Below the pieces are notes generated by a model. The model was not told where the DNA came from, did not search any database, and was given only the letters and a program-made list of their open reading frames with translations. 64,000 nt of DNA from NCBI GenBank assembly GCA_963666755.2, contig CAXXGW010000009.1:2480001-2544000 (forward strand). The letters run 5' to 3'. The translations under genes were made by a program, and so were the position numbers. Source of the DNA: CAXXOK01 sp963666755 (GTDB taxonomy: Bacteria > Bacillota > Clostridia > Christensenellales > Aristaeellaceae). Positions within the stretch are counted from its first letter, which is position 1. Each line of letters begins with the position of its first letter. Positions 49,771 to 58,559 of this stretch are shown one piece after another.

Positions 49771-51177
49771 TTGCCGGATTCGGTATACGAGGTGGTGGCG
49801 CAGGCCGCGCGCTACTGGTTTCTGTTTTTAATGGTGCTGATCGTGTGGCGCAGCTATCGCTGGCTGGCACGGGATCGCAAGCAGCGCCGCAAGCGCCTGC
49901 GCCTCCTGCCGGACGCGGGGTTTGTGGGCGAGCTGGTGGTGCTTAGCGGCAGTGACGAGTTGCCCGCGGGGCTGGCGTTGCCGGTATCCCGCGAAGGGGT
50001 TCTCGGCTCCGTACGCGGGGACGATTTGTACGTGCCCGTGCGGGGTGTGGCCAAGCGCCACCTCTGGTTTGTATTTGAAGAAGAGAACGGCCTGCGCGTG
50101 CAGCCCATTGGCCGCCGTGCCGCCCAGGTGGACGGCGCCGCGCTGGAGGGTCGGCACGCGCGCGCCTATCTGGCCCACGGCTCGCGCCTGCACGTTGGCG
50201 AGGCAGAGCTTCGCCTGCGGATGTTCGCGGGCTTTGAGCAGGCGGGCTCCGCAAATCGTACCGCATGGGCCGACGAGCCCGCCGCACCGGAAGCGGCCCC
50301 ACAGACCCTGTCCCCCGCGCCGCCGGATGGGATCGCAATGCCGCCCGCCGCCGTCGCCACCGGTTTGCCGCCGCAACCGACGCCAGAACAACTGGCGGCG
50401 TTCCAGCAGTTGCAATGGATGGCCGCGTGGCAGGCATGGCAAGCCTGGCAGGCCCAGCAAGGGCAGGCAGGCGCCACGCCCGTGCCCGACGGCACCCCCG
50501 CCGCCCCGCCGCTTTTGCATACGGCGCAGGGTGATTTTACCGCGCCGCCCAAGGCGGCTCCACCTCAGGCGTTGCTGACCGACACACCCGAAGACGAGCC
50601 GCCGCAGCCTGCGCCGGACGCGCCGGAAGGCCGTGTGCCGCGCCGCCTGCGCCATAATCCCCTGCCGCCGCTGGAAGCCGAAGGGAGCATCGCCCCGGAC
50701 GACGGTTATCCCGACGCATTCGATCCTTCGGTAACTCTGCCCGCGCAGGGCGATGCCGACGCGCTGTGGGCGCAGACCCACGCACCCGCGCCGGAACATA
50801 CGCTGCACATGTCCGCCGCCACGCCGGAGCCGGACGGGTATAACCCGACCTTTGCCCCGCGCGTCGCGTTTTACCCGCCGGAAATGGATGCGGAGCCGGA
50901 TTTCGAGCTGCCGCCCGACGGGTCTGCCGACGCTCCGGCCGACGCCCCCGCTTCCGACAACGCGGGGGCATGGCCGTACGCGCCCTACCCCCAGAGCGAC
51001 GCGCACTTTGCCAATACCGGCTACACCTACCCCGAGTATGTGGAGCCGGAATCGCAGCCCTACGAATATGCCGATGAGGACGAAGCCCCCCGCAGCCTGT
51101 ACCTGGAACCGGACGAGGCCGCCAAGGCCAAGCAGATGCTGTGGGATCGCTACCTGAAAGGGGGCCGTCGCCCATGA
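49771..51177 (+). CDS. Membrane-anchored FHA-domain protein with a long Pro/Ala-rich tail
   Basis: A 468-residue protein using TTG 49771 after ACAGGAGG. One membrane segment (about residues 14-28, YWFLFLMVLIVW), then a basic stretch and an FHA domain (about 72-152): the GSVRGDDLYV, VAKRHLWFVF, and VDGAALEGR segments are typical. Residues 160-440 are low-complexity Pro/Ala/Glu/Asp. FHA domains bind phospho-Thr peptides. The next genes encode a SEDS polymerase and a class B PBP, recalling FhaB beside RodA/PbpA in actinobacteria, so a wall-growth regulatory role is inferred. No Ser/Thr kinase is in the window. Confidence 0.82.
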   Translation: MPDSVYEVVAQAARYWFLFLMVLIVWRSYRWLARDRKQRRKRLRLLPDAGFVGELVVLSGSDELPAGLALPVSREGVLGSVRGDDLYVPVRGVAKRHLWFVFEEENGLRVQPIGRRAAQVDGAALEGRHARAYLAHGSRLHVGEAELRLRMFAGFEQAGSANRTAWADEPAAPEAAPQTLSPAPPDGIAMPPAAVATGLPPQPTPEQLAAFQQLQWMAAWQAWQAWQAQQGQAGATPVPDGTPAAPPLLHTAQGDFTAPPKAAPPQALLTDTPEDEPPQPAPDAPEGRVPRRLRHNPLPPLEAEGSIAPDDGYPDAFDPSVTLPAQGDADALWAQTHAPAPEHTLHMSAATPEPDGYNPTFAPRVAFYPPEMDAEPDFELPPDGSADAPADAPASDNAGAWPYAPYPQSDAHFANTGYTYPEYVEPESQPYEYADEDEAPRSLYLEPDEAAKAKQMLWDRYLKGGRRP

Positions 51178-52466
51178 GGCGCAACGACGATCGTCGCAGG
51201 CCGCCCTCGCGCCGGCATCCGGATCGGCGGCTGGTATCGGCCATCATGCTGTTCTTCTTCAGCGCGTTTTTACTGATTGCCCTCAAGGGCGAGCTGCGCT
51301 GGCAGGGTTTTGCGCTGGCGGTGGCAGTGCCTGCGCTCATCTACATCGCCACACTGTGGTTGCCGCGCTTCTTCCCGGCAGACAAACTGCTGCTGGCCAT
51401 TGCCAACTTTCTGTGCGCACTGGGCGTACTGGTGCTCTACGCTACCGATCAGGGTGCGGGCACGTCGCGCGGGTTTCAACAGGCCATCTATTACAGCTTC
51501 GGCATTGTATCCATGCTGTTCTGCATCCTGCTGGTACGCTATGTGCGGGATTGGCGCATCCTCGTGTGGGTCGTAGCCGTGGGCGCAGCCGGGCTAATCG
51601 CCCTGCCGCTGGTGTTTGGCACCGAGCGCAACGGTGCCATCAACTGGGTGCATCTGGGCGGGATGAGCCTGCAGCCCAGCGAGCTGGTCAAGCTCGCGCT
51701 GCTGCTGGTGCTCAGTTACGCCATGAGCCGCCGCCAGTTCTGGTTTTGGCTGCTGTTTACAGGGTACTGCCTCGCGGTGCTGATGCTGCAGCGCGATCTG
51801 GGCACCGCGCTGATCTATTACGCGACGGCGCTGTTCCTGTTTTACGCCAGCACCGGCAACCTGCCGTTGACGGGCGTAGGGGTGCTGGGCGGCGCGGGGG
51901 CCGCGCTGCTGGGCTACCGCATGTTCGCGCATGTCAAACGGCGCGTGGCGATCTGGCTCAACCCCTGGCTGTATTACGAAACCAGCGGTTACCAGATTGC
52001 ACAAATCCTGATGGCCATCGCCTCCGGCGGGCTGTTTGGCGTGGGGCTGGGGCTGGGCGCGCCGCGCGTGATTCCTGTGTATTTTACGGACTGCATATTC
52101 GCGGTCATCTGCGAGCAGTTCGGCATTGTGTTTGGCATTCTGGTGCTGGTGATGTACGGCATCCTGATTATCCGGGGCGCGTCTATCGCCACCGGCGCGC
52201 GGCACAGCTTCTATGCGCTGCTGGCCATGGGCGCCACCGTGATGCTCGGGGTACAGACGTTTGTGATTATCGGCGGGGTGCTCAAGCTGATCCCCCTGAC
52301 CGGCGTCACGATGCCGTTTGTCAGCTACGGTGGCACATCGCTTATCAGCTGCATGGGGCTGATCGGCCTGCTGCAGGGGGTCGCCAGCCTCAATCAGGAT
52401 GATCTGGCCTATGATTACGAAATCAGCCACAGCCTGCGCGAGGCGCTGGAACTGCCCGACGCGTAG
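51174..52466 (+). CDS. SEDS peptidoglycan glycosyltransferase (FtsW/RodA family)
   Basis: A 430-residue membrane protein. ATG 51174 overlaps the FHA stop (ATGA). About ten membrane segments, and the family signatures: GAINWVHLGGMSLQPSELVKL (substrate loop), LQRDLGTALIYY with the catalytic-type Asp, SGGLFGVGLGLG and TGVTMPFVSYGGTSLI. It polymerises lipid II into glycan strands with the next gene's PBP. Whether it is FtsW (division) or RodA (elongation) cannot be settled from the sequence; the FHA-SEDS-PBP set favours RodA. Confidence 0.92.
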   Translation: MRRNDDRRRPPSRRHPDRRLVSAIMLFFFSAFLLIALKGELRWQGFALAVAVPALIYIATLWLPRFFPADKLLLAIANFLCALGVLVLYATDQGAGTSRGFQQAIYYSFGIVSMLFCILLVRYVRDWRILVWVVAVGAAGLIALPLVFGTERNGAINWVHLGGMSLQPSELVKLALLLVLSYAMSRRQFWFWLLFTGYCLAVLMLQRDLGTALIYYATALFLFYASTGNLPLTGVGVLGGAGAALLGYRMFAHVKRRVAIWLNPWLYYETSGYQIAQILMAIASGGLFGVGLGLGAPRVIPVYFTDCIFAVICEQFGIVFGILVLVMYGILIIRGASIATGARHSFYALLAMGATVMLGVQTFVIIGGVLKLIPLTGVTMPFVSYGGTSLISCMGLIGLLQGVASLNQDDLAYDYEISHSLREALELPDA

Positions 52467-52510
52467 CGCTGAAACCGTCTCTCCCCATCCGGTACAAAGG
52501 AGGTCAGGCC

Positions 52511-53938
52511 ATGAACCAGATGCGTACCCGTTTCCGGCTGCTTACGCTGCTGGTGCTTTGCCTCCTGCTGGCGGCGGGGCTGTACGGAGTGTACAGCGTA
52601 ACCATCTATGGCAGCCGGTGGTTCAGCAGCAGCAAAAACACCCGCTACCAGACCGCCAAGCGGACAGTCATCCCCGGCGATATCCGCGACCGCAACGATA
52701 TGCTGCTGGCCACCACCGATGAGGCGGGCGACCGCGTGTACCAGAGCAACATCAAAGCCCGGCGGGCCGTGGTGCACCTTTTGGGGGATACTGACGGCAA
52801 CGTGGCCAACGGCGTGGATTCTTTTCAGGCCAATTACCTGCTGGGGTTTGAAACCTCGCTGAGCGAGCGCGTGGCCGCGCTGCTGCGCGGGGAAACCCGC
52901 CGGGGCGATAACATCACCCTGACGGTGGATGCCAGGCTCTGCCAGAAGATTGTGGAAACCTTCGAAAACGGCGCCAACACCCGCGATAAGAGCGGCGCGG
53001 CCGTGGTGCTGAATTACCGCACCGGCGAAGTGCTGGCGCTGGTCAGCCTGCCGGTGTTCGACCCCGCCAAAATTACCCAGGCAGATCAGACCAACCCGCT
53101 GCACCCGTTCTGGAACCGCGCGCTGCAAAGCACCCTGCCCCCCGGCTCGACATTCAAGATCATCACGGCCGCAAGCGCGCTGGAAAACCTCAGCGGCATT
53201 GAGACCTACCATTTTACCTGCACCGGCGCCACGCAGGTGCTGGATCAGACCATCCATGATTACCACATGGCCCAGCACGGCAGCCTGACGCTGGAAAAAG
53301 CGTTTACCGTCAGCTGCAACAACGCCTTTGCCCAGTGCGCGCTGATCCTGAAGGACGCGCCCCTGCGCAAAACCGCCGAGGATTTCGGCTTTAACGACAA
53401 CTTTCTATTCCGCGATCTGGTGGTGGAAAACAGCGTCTACCCGACCACGAACCGCAATGATGTGGAAGTTGCCTGGAGCGGCGCGGGCCAGAGCCAGGTC
53501 GCGGCCACGCCGCTGCACATGTGCATGGTGGCCGCCGCTATCGCCAACAACGGCGTCATGATGGAGCCGCGCACGCTGGCCAGCGTAGTCAGCCCCAGCG
53601 GCGTGGTGCGCCTGCGCTATACCCAGAAGGTGTACCGCACCGCGGTAGACCCCGCGATTGCCGCAACCCTGCAGGGGTACATGAAAAACGTGGTCACCTC
53701 CGGCACGGGCACTGCGGCGCAGGTTACGGGCCTGACCATCGCGGGTAAAACCGGCAGTGCCGAGAGCGCGGCCGATGGCGAGCCGGTTACCCACGCGTGG
53801 TTTGTGGGCTACATCGCCGATCCAAACCTGCCTTACGCCTGCTGTGTGCTGGTGGAAAAGGGCGATAGCGGCGGCAGCGTGGCCGCGCCCATCGCCGCGA
53901 CCATCTTCAAGTACCTGAAGGATACCTACGGCAGCTGA
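52511..53938 (+). CDS. pbpA: Class B penicillin-binding protein (PbpA-like transpeptidase)
   Basis: A 475-residue bitopic protein with one N-terminal membrane segment (residues 8-28) and a transpeptidase domain. Motifs: SxxK S213-TFK216, SxN S268-C-N270, KTG 413-415. The N-terminal dimer domain is small, giving a length like mycobacterial PbpA (about 490), and there is no PASTA domain. It crosslinks glycan made by the SEDS protein just upstream; the two should form a complex. Preceded by AAGGAGGT. Confidence 0.92.
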   Translation: MNQMRTRFRLLTLLVLCLLLAAGLYGVYSVTIYGSRWFSSSKNTRYQTAKRTVIPGDIRDRNDMLLATTDEAGDRVYQSNIKARRAVVHLLGDTDGNVANGVDSFQANYLLGFETSLSERVAALLRGETRRGDNITLTVDARLCQKIVETFENGANTRDKSGAAVVLNYRTGEVLALVSLPVFDPAKITQADQTNPLHPFWNRALQSTLPPGSTFKIITAASALENLSGIETYHFTCTGATQVLDQTIHDYHMAQHGSLTLEKAFTVSCNNAFAQCALILKDAPLRKTAEDFGFNDNFLFRDLVVENSVYPTTNRNDVEVAWSGAGQSQVAATPLHMCMVAAAIANNGVMMEPRTLASVVSPSGVVRLRYTQKVYRTAVDPAIAATLQGYMKNVVTSGTGTAAQVTGLTIAGKTGSAESAADGEPVTHAWFVGYIADPNLPYACCVLVEKGDSGGSVAAPIAATIFKYLKDTYGS

Positions 53939-54055
53939 GCCCGCCGCGCAATCCCTCGCCCGGGGCCACCCCCGGGCGCTGCCTTGCCCGCGTGCAGGCG
54001 CATTCCGGAAAGCCCGCCGTCCGGCGGTTGCCGACCGCCCAGGAGGAGGAGCTTC

Positions 54056-55000
54056 ATGTGGAATGATCTGCTGTTTTCGCTCAATACGGTGCTGCCGCTG
54101 CTGCTGATCATGCTGGCGGGATTTATGGCCCGGAGGCTTAAAATTCTGGACGATGTGGGCATCCGGCAGGCCAACAGCGCGGTTTTCAACATCTTTTTAC
54201 CGTTGCTGCTGTGTTTGAACGTGATGGATACCAAACTCGGGCAGGAGTTGGCGTGGCCTGCCCTCGCCTACGGCATGGGCGCGGTAATTGTTTCATTTAT
54301 AATCATGTTCAAAGCCGCGCCGCGCCTGTGCGTGCAGCCGGAATCCCGCGGGGTGCTGATACAGGGCGTGGCGCGCAGCAATTACGCCATCTTCGGCATT
54401 CCATTGATCCAGATGATGTACCCGCAGGCGGATACCTCGGTATCCGCGCTGATGGTGGTTGCGGTCGTGCCGCTGTTTAACGTCCTTTCCACGGTGGCGC
54501 TGCTGCGTTTTAACGGGAAAAACGAAGGCGCATGGGCCATGGTGCGCGAGGTGCTCACCAACCCGCTGATCCTCGGCACCCTGACCGGGCTTGCGCTCTG
54601 GCTATTGCAATGGCAGTTTCCGCCGCTGCTGGATAAGCCGCTGCGCGCGCTGGGCAGCGTGGCGACGCCGCTGGCGCTGTTCCTGCTGGGTGCGAGCCTC
54701 GACCTGCACCGGCTGCGCGCGCAGGGGCGGCTGCTTTGGCTGGGCGTCGGCGGGCGGTTGATCGCGGTGCCGCTGGTGTTTCTGACGCTGGCGGCGGTGC
54801 TGCAGTTCCGGGATGTGCAGCTGGCGACCCTGATTGCGGTCTTTGCCTCGCCCACGGCCGTCAGCAGCTACCCGATGGCCCAGCAACTGGGCGGCGACGC
54901 GGATTTCGCCGCCTCGCAGGTGGCGCTGACCACCGCGTTTTCCGGCATTACGGTGTTTGTGTGGGTGTTTGTGTTCAAGGCGCTGGGCTGCCTGCGCTGA
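54056..55000 (+). CDS. AEC family transporter (auxin efflux carrier-like)
   Basis: A 314-residue membrane protein of about ten segments. ATG 54056 follows GAGGAGGAG; an earlier ATG at 53984 has no site. The N-terminal TVLPLLLIMLAGFMARR and the internal duplicate near ATPLALFLLGASLDL are typical. The characteristic VFASPTAVSSYPMAQQLGGDAD matches bacterial AEC proteins, which move carboxylates such as malate, or similar anions. The substrate here is unknown. It stands alone after the PBP gene. Confidence 0.85.
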   Translation: MWNDLLFSLNTVLPLLLIMLAGFMARRLKILDDVGIRQANSAVFNIFLPLLLCLNVMDTKLGQELAWPALAYGMGAVIVSFIIMFKAAPRLCVQPESRGVLIQGVARSNYAIFGIPLIQMMYPQADTSVSALMVVAVVPLFNVLSTVALLRFNGKNEGAWAMVREVLTNPLILGTLTGLALWLLQWQFPPLLDKPLRALGSVATPLALFLLGASLDLHRLRAQGRLLWLGVGGRLIAVPLVFLTLAAVLQFRDVQLATLIAVFASPTAVSSYPMAQQLGGDADFAASQVALTTAFSGITVFVWVFVFKALGCLR

Positions 55001-55023
55001 AACCCGCTCGGCCTGCTTTTTCT

Positions 55024-55052
55024 TTGACAAGCAACGCCCCGTGTGGTATGAT
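55024..55052 (+). promoter_or_regulatory. Promoter of the proS T-box
   Basis: TTGACA (55024-55029), 17-base spacer, TATGAT (55047-55052). Start near 55059 gives a leader of about 275 bases before proS. Confidence 0.86.
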
Positions 55053-55059
55053 ACGGACA

Positions 55060-55310
55060 CTCCCGCATAGGGCAACTGGAAGAACGCCGCCAAAGCGCGC
55101 GGCGCAGAGACCCGTCTCCTCGGCTGCAAGGACGGGCATGCGCGCAGGGCAGGCTCCCGCTTCCACACAATCGGCTAATCCCCGACGGCGCCGCCGTTAT
55201 CCGGTCAGTAAGTGAAAGCGCTATGCGCTTTAAGTCGGGTGGTACCGCGAAGGCTCCCTTCGTCCCAACAGCGGCGTTTGGCCGCGTGTGGGAGCGTCGG
55301 AGCCTTATTT
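55060..55310 (+). promoter_or_regulatory. T-box riboswitch leader of proS
   Basis: The T-box sequence TGGTACCGCG is at 55240-55249, preceded by a stem-rich leader with GCAGAGACCC (stem I region) and a hairpin GAAAGCGCTATGCGCTTT. Downstream AAGGCTCC pairs with GGAGCCTT (55299-55306) to form the terminator, followed by ATTT. Uncharged tRNA-Pro would stabilise the antiterminator and raise ProRS. I could not fix the specifier codon by eye. Confidence 0.88.
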
Positions 55311-55334
55311 GAATATCCGGAAGGAGAACCATTC

Positions 55335-56777
55335 ATGGCCAAAACAGATGAAAAGAAGTTTGTCCAGCACATCACCCCCCGCAACGAGGATTTTTCGCAG
55401 TGGTACACCGATGTAATCCTGCAAAGCGAGCTGGTGGATTACGCGCCCGTGCGCGGCTGCATGGTGGTGCGCCCCTACGGCTACGCCATCTGGGAGCGCA
55501 TCCAGCAGGAAATGGACAGCCGTTTCAAAGCCACGGGGCACCAGAACGTGTACATGCCCATGCTGATTCCCGAAAGCCTGCTGCTTAAGGAAGCCGAGCA
55601 TGTGGAAGGCTTTGCCCCGGAAGTGGCGTGGGTTACGCAGGGCGGCAATGAAAAGCTGCAGGAGCGCCTGGCGATCCGCCCCACAAGCGAGACGATCTTC
55701 TGCGCCATGTATTCCAAATGGGTGGGCAGCTGGCGCGACCTGCCCATGAAGTACAACCAGTGGTGCTCCGTCATGCGCTGGGAAAAAAGCACCCGTCCCT
55801 TCCTGCGCACCAGCGAGTTCCTCTGGCAGGAGGGCCACACCATCCACGAAACAGCGGAGGAAGCCCAGCAGGAAACCATGCAGATGCTGGAAGTTTACCG
55901 CGAAGTGGCCGAGGAAGTGCTCGGCGTGCCCGTGATCTGCGGCCGCAAGAGCGATAAGGAAAAGTTCGCGGGCGCGCAGGCCACCTACAGCATGGAAGCC
56001 ATGATGCAGGACGGCAAAGCCCTGCAGGCGGGCACCAGCCATAACTTCGGCACCAACTTTGCCGAGGCGTTCAATATCCAGTTCCTCAGCCGTGAAGGCA
56101 AGCTGGAATACGTACATGAAACCAGCTGGGGCACCACCACCCGCCTGATCGGCGCGATTGTGATGACCCACGGGGATGAGCGCGGCCTGCGCCTGCCCCC
56201 GCGCGTCGCCCCCATTCAGGTGGTCATCGTGCCGGTGGCCGCGCACAAGGGCGGCGTAACGGAAGTGTGCGATCGGGTGTTTACCGAGCTCAAGGCCGCG
56301 GGCCTGCGCGTCAAGCTGGATGACCGCGATACCCTGAGCCCCGGCTACAAGTTTAACGACTGGGAGCTTAAGGGCGTGCCCGTGCGGCTGGAAATCGGCC
56401 CCCGCGATGTGGAAAACGGGGTGGCGACAGTGTTCCGCCGCGACACGTGCGAAAAATCGCCCCTGCCGCTGGACGGCCTTGCGCAAAGCCTGCCCGCCCT
56501 GCTGGACGCCATTCAGGCGGAGCTGTTCGCTCAGGCGAAAAACTACCGGGATGCGCATGTGACCGTGGCGACCGACCTTGCGCAGCTGGGCGCCGCCGTG
56601 GAAACCGGCTTTGCCAAAACCATGTGGTGCGGCGACCCGGCCTGCGAGAATGCCATCAAGGAGCAGTTTGGCGCAACGAGCCGCAACATGCCCTTTGATC
56701 AGACGCCGGTGAGCGACCACTGCGTCTGCTGCGGCAAACCCGCGCAGAAGCTGATCTATTTTGCCAAGGCCTATTAA
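55335..56777 (+). CDS. proS: Prolyl-tRNA synthetase, archaeal/eukaryotic type (ProS3)
   Basis: A 480-residue class II enzyme that charges tRNA-Pro. ATG 55335 follows GGAGAACC. It starts with QHITPRNEDFSQWYTD and has VYMPMLIPESLL, RPTSETIF (motif 2 side), and FLWQEGHT, with an eukaryote-like zinc/anticodon C-terminal region ending LIYFAKAY (CGKPAQK Cys pair). It lacks the bacterial editing insert of about 180 residues. It is controlled by the T-box leader, as expected. Confidence 0.95.
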   Translation: MAKTDEKKFVQHITPRNEDFSQWYTDVILQSELVDYAPVRGCMVVRPYGYAIWERIQQEMDSRFKATGHQNVYMPMLIPESLLLKEAEHVEGFAPEVAWVTQGGNEKLQERLAIRPTSETIFCAMYSKWVGSWRDLPMKYNQWCSVMRWEKSTRPFLRTSEFLWQEGHTIHETAEEAQQETMQMLEVYREVAEEVLGVPVICGRKSDKEKFAGAQATYSMEAMMQDGKALQAGTSHNFGTNFAEAFNIQFLSREGKLEYVHETSWGTTTRLIGAIVMTHGDERGLRLPPRVAPIQVVIVPVAAHKGGVTEVCDRVFTELKAAGLRVKLDDRDTLSPGYKFNDWELKGVPVRLEIGPRDVENGVATVFRRDTCEKSPLPLDGLAQSLPALLDAIQAELFAQAKNYRDAHVTVATDLAQLGAAVETGFAKTMWCGDPACENAIKEQFGATSRNMPFDQTPVSDHCVCCGKPAQKLIYFAKAY

Positions 56778-56858
56778 AGGCCGCCGGAGCGGCGCGGACC
56801 GCGCGTAAGCGCGTGTTCCGCGCCGTTTGCGGCTTTACAGGGACAGGAGGAGTCAGCC

Positions 56859-57533
56859 ATGGGTCAAACGAAAGCATGGCAAACGCCCCGGCTGGTGCTG
56901 TGGGATTGGAACGGCACACTGCTGGACGACGCAGCCTATGCCATGGACGTGCGCAACCGCGTCTTTCCGCACTTCGGGCTGCCGACGCTGGATACGCTGG
57001 CCGCCTACCACGCGCAGTTCACCTTCCCGGTTAAGGAGTACTACCTGCGCGCGGGCGTTACGGAAGAAAATTTCGTGCCGGTGGCCCATGCCTGGATGGC
57101 GGAGTACCTGCGCGGCTGTGATACGGTGCCTCTGTTTGCCGACGCGACCGCCGCGCTGGACGCGCTGCACGCGGCGGGCTGCGCGCAGGCGGTGCTCAGC
57201 GCAAGCCAGCTGGATACCCTGCGCGCGCAGCTGGCCCATGCGGGGATTCTTTCGCGGTTTGAGGCGGTGCTGGGCCTTTCGCATATTTACGCCACCAGCA
57301 AGGAGGCCATTGGCCGCGCCTATCTGGCGCAGCGCGGCGTGGAGCCTTCCGCCTGCGCGCTGCTGGGCGATACCCTGCACGATGCGGAGGTGGCGCAGGC
57401 GTTGGGCTGCCGCTGCGTGCTGGTGGCGCGCGGCCACCAAAGTTACGATACCCTTGCAGGCGCGCGCGTGCCGGTGCTTCACAGCCTGACCGGAGCCGTC
57501 GCGCTGCTGCTGGGCAGGAATCCCGGGGAGTGA
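56859..57533 (+). CDS. HAD-family hydrolase (phosphatase-like)
   Basis: A 224-residue HAD protein behind GACAGGAGG. Motif I reads WDWNGTLLDD: the first Asp nucleophile is present while the second Asp is Asn, a variant common in the WDWNGTLLDD subgroup. Motif II is around LSASQLD, motif III Lys near SKEA, motif IV LGDTLHDAEVA. It likely dephosphorylates a small sugar or nucleotide phosphate; substrate unknown. It starts a run of forward genes to acpS and the Nnr protein. Confidence 0.85.
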   Translation: MGQTKAWQTPRLVLWDWNGTLLDDAAYAMDVRNRVFPHFGLPTLDTLAAYHAQFTFPVKEYYLRAGVTEENFVPVAHAWMAEYLRGCDTVPLFADATAALDALHAAGCAQAVLSASQLDTLRAQLAHAGILSRFEAVLGLSHIYATSKEAIGRAYLAQRGVEPSACALLGDTLHDAEVAQALGCRCVLVARGHQSYDTLAGARVPVLHSLTGAVALLLGRNPGE

Positions 57534-57539
57534 TGACGA

Positions 57540-58559
57540 ATGCTATTCAGTATCGACAGCCCGCAGGAACGCGGAGGGAACGAGCAGCAAAGGTTGATCC
57601 GGGCGCTTGCGGGTCCCGCGCCGGTCGCGCGGGCCGCGCTTTGCCAAACCCTGCGGCTGGGTGCCGAGGCACTGCAAACGCAGCTGGATGCGCTGCAACG
57701 CGAAGGATTGCCCGTGCTGGACACAGCGCAGGGCGTATGGCTGGATCCGGCCCGGTCGGGTTTGCTGCCCGCGCGGTGGCTACCGGGGCTGGAAACGCGG
57801 CAGTTGGGGCGCGGCACCGTGTTTTACGCGCCGGAGATGGATTCGACCAATAGCGTGCTCAAGCGTGAGGCGGCGGCACAGGTGCTGCCGGAAGGCAGCC
57901 TTGCCCTGTGCGAGCGGCAGACCGCCGGGCGCGGCCGCCTGCAACGCGTGTGGGAAGACCCCGAACCCGGCGCCAACCTGAAAAGCTCGGTACTCCTGCG
58001 GCCAACGCTGCCCCCGGCGCAAATCCCGCTGCTGACGCTGGCCGTGGCCATCGCTGTGGCCGATGCCATCGCGGAATCGGGGCTTACGCCGGGCATCAAG
58101 TGGCCTAACGATGTGGTGCTGGGCACGAAAAAGTGCGTAGGCATCCTTTGCGAGGGGACAACCGACCCGCAGGGAGCAGTGTGCGTGGTGGCGGGCGCGG
58201 GCGTCAACCTGAACCAGACGGTTTTCCCGGATGCGCTGCAGGGGCGGGCGACCTCCCTGAAGCTGGAAACCGGGCATGAGGTTGCGGCAGGGGTGTTCTT
58301 CAACCGCTATCTGCTGCATCTGGAAGCAGCAGTCGATGCGCTCTGCACCCAAGGGTTTGCAGGGTTGCTGCCCAGCTACCGGGCTCGCTCGGTCACGCTG
58401 GGCCGCCGGGTGCAGGTGGTTGGCGCAACGGAAACCTTTACCGGCCTTGCGGAAACGTTGGACGAAACCGGCGCGCTCTGGGTGCGCGACGACGCGGGCA
58501 CGCGCAGGCGCGTGCTCAGCGGGGATGTGTCTGTCAGAGGAGTGATGGGGTATGTCTAA
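57540..58559 (+). CDS. birA: Biotin-protein ligase / repressor BirA
   Basis: A 339-residue bifunctional protein. Residues 15-75 form an N-terminal HTH (a repressor domain), followed by the ligase: GRGRLQRVW motif near residue 130, KWPNDVVLGTKKCVGIL around residue 185, and the C-terminal SH3-like domain. It biotinylates carboxylase subunits and may regulate biotin genes. Starts 6 bases after the HAD gene. It overlaps the next gene by 8 bases. Confidence 0.93.
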   Translation: MLFSIDSPQERGGNEQQRLIRALAGPAPVARAALCQTLRLGAEALQTQLDALQREGLPVLDTAQGVWLDPARSGLLPARWLPGLETRQLGRGTVFYAPEMDSTNSVLKREAAAQVLPEGSLALCERQTAGRGRLQRVWEDPEPGANLKSSVLLRPTLPPAQIPLLTLAVAIAVADAIAESGLTPGIKWPNDVVLGTKKCVGILCEGTTDPQGAVCVVAGAGVNLNQTVFPDALQGRATSLKLETGHEVAAGVFFNRYLLHLEAAVDALCTQGFAGLLPSYRARSVTLGRRVQVVGATETFTGLAETLDETGALWVRDDAGTRRRVLSGDVSVRGVMGYV

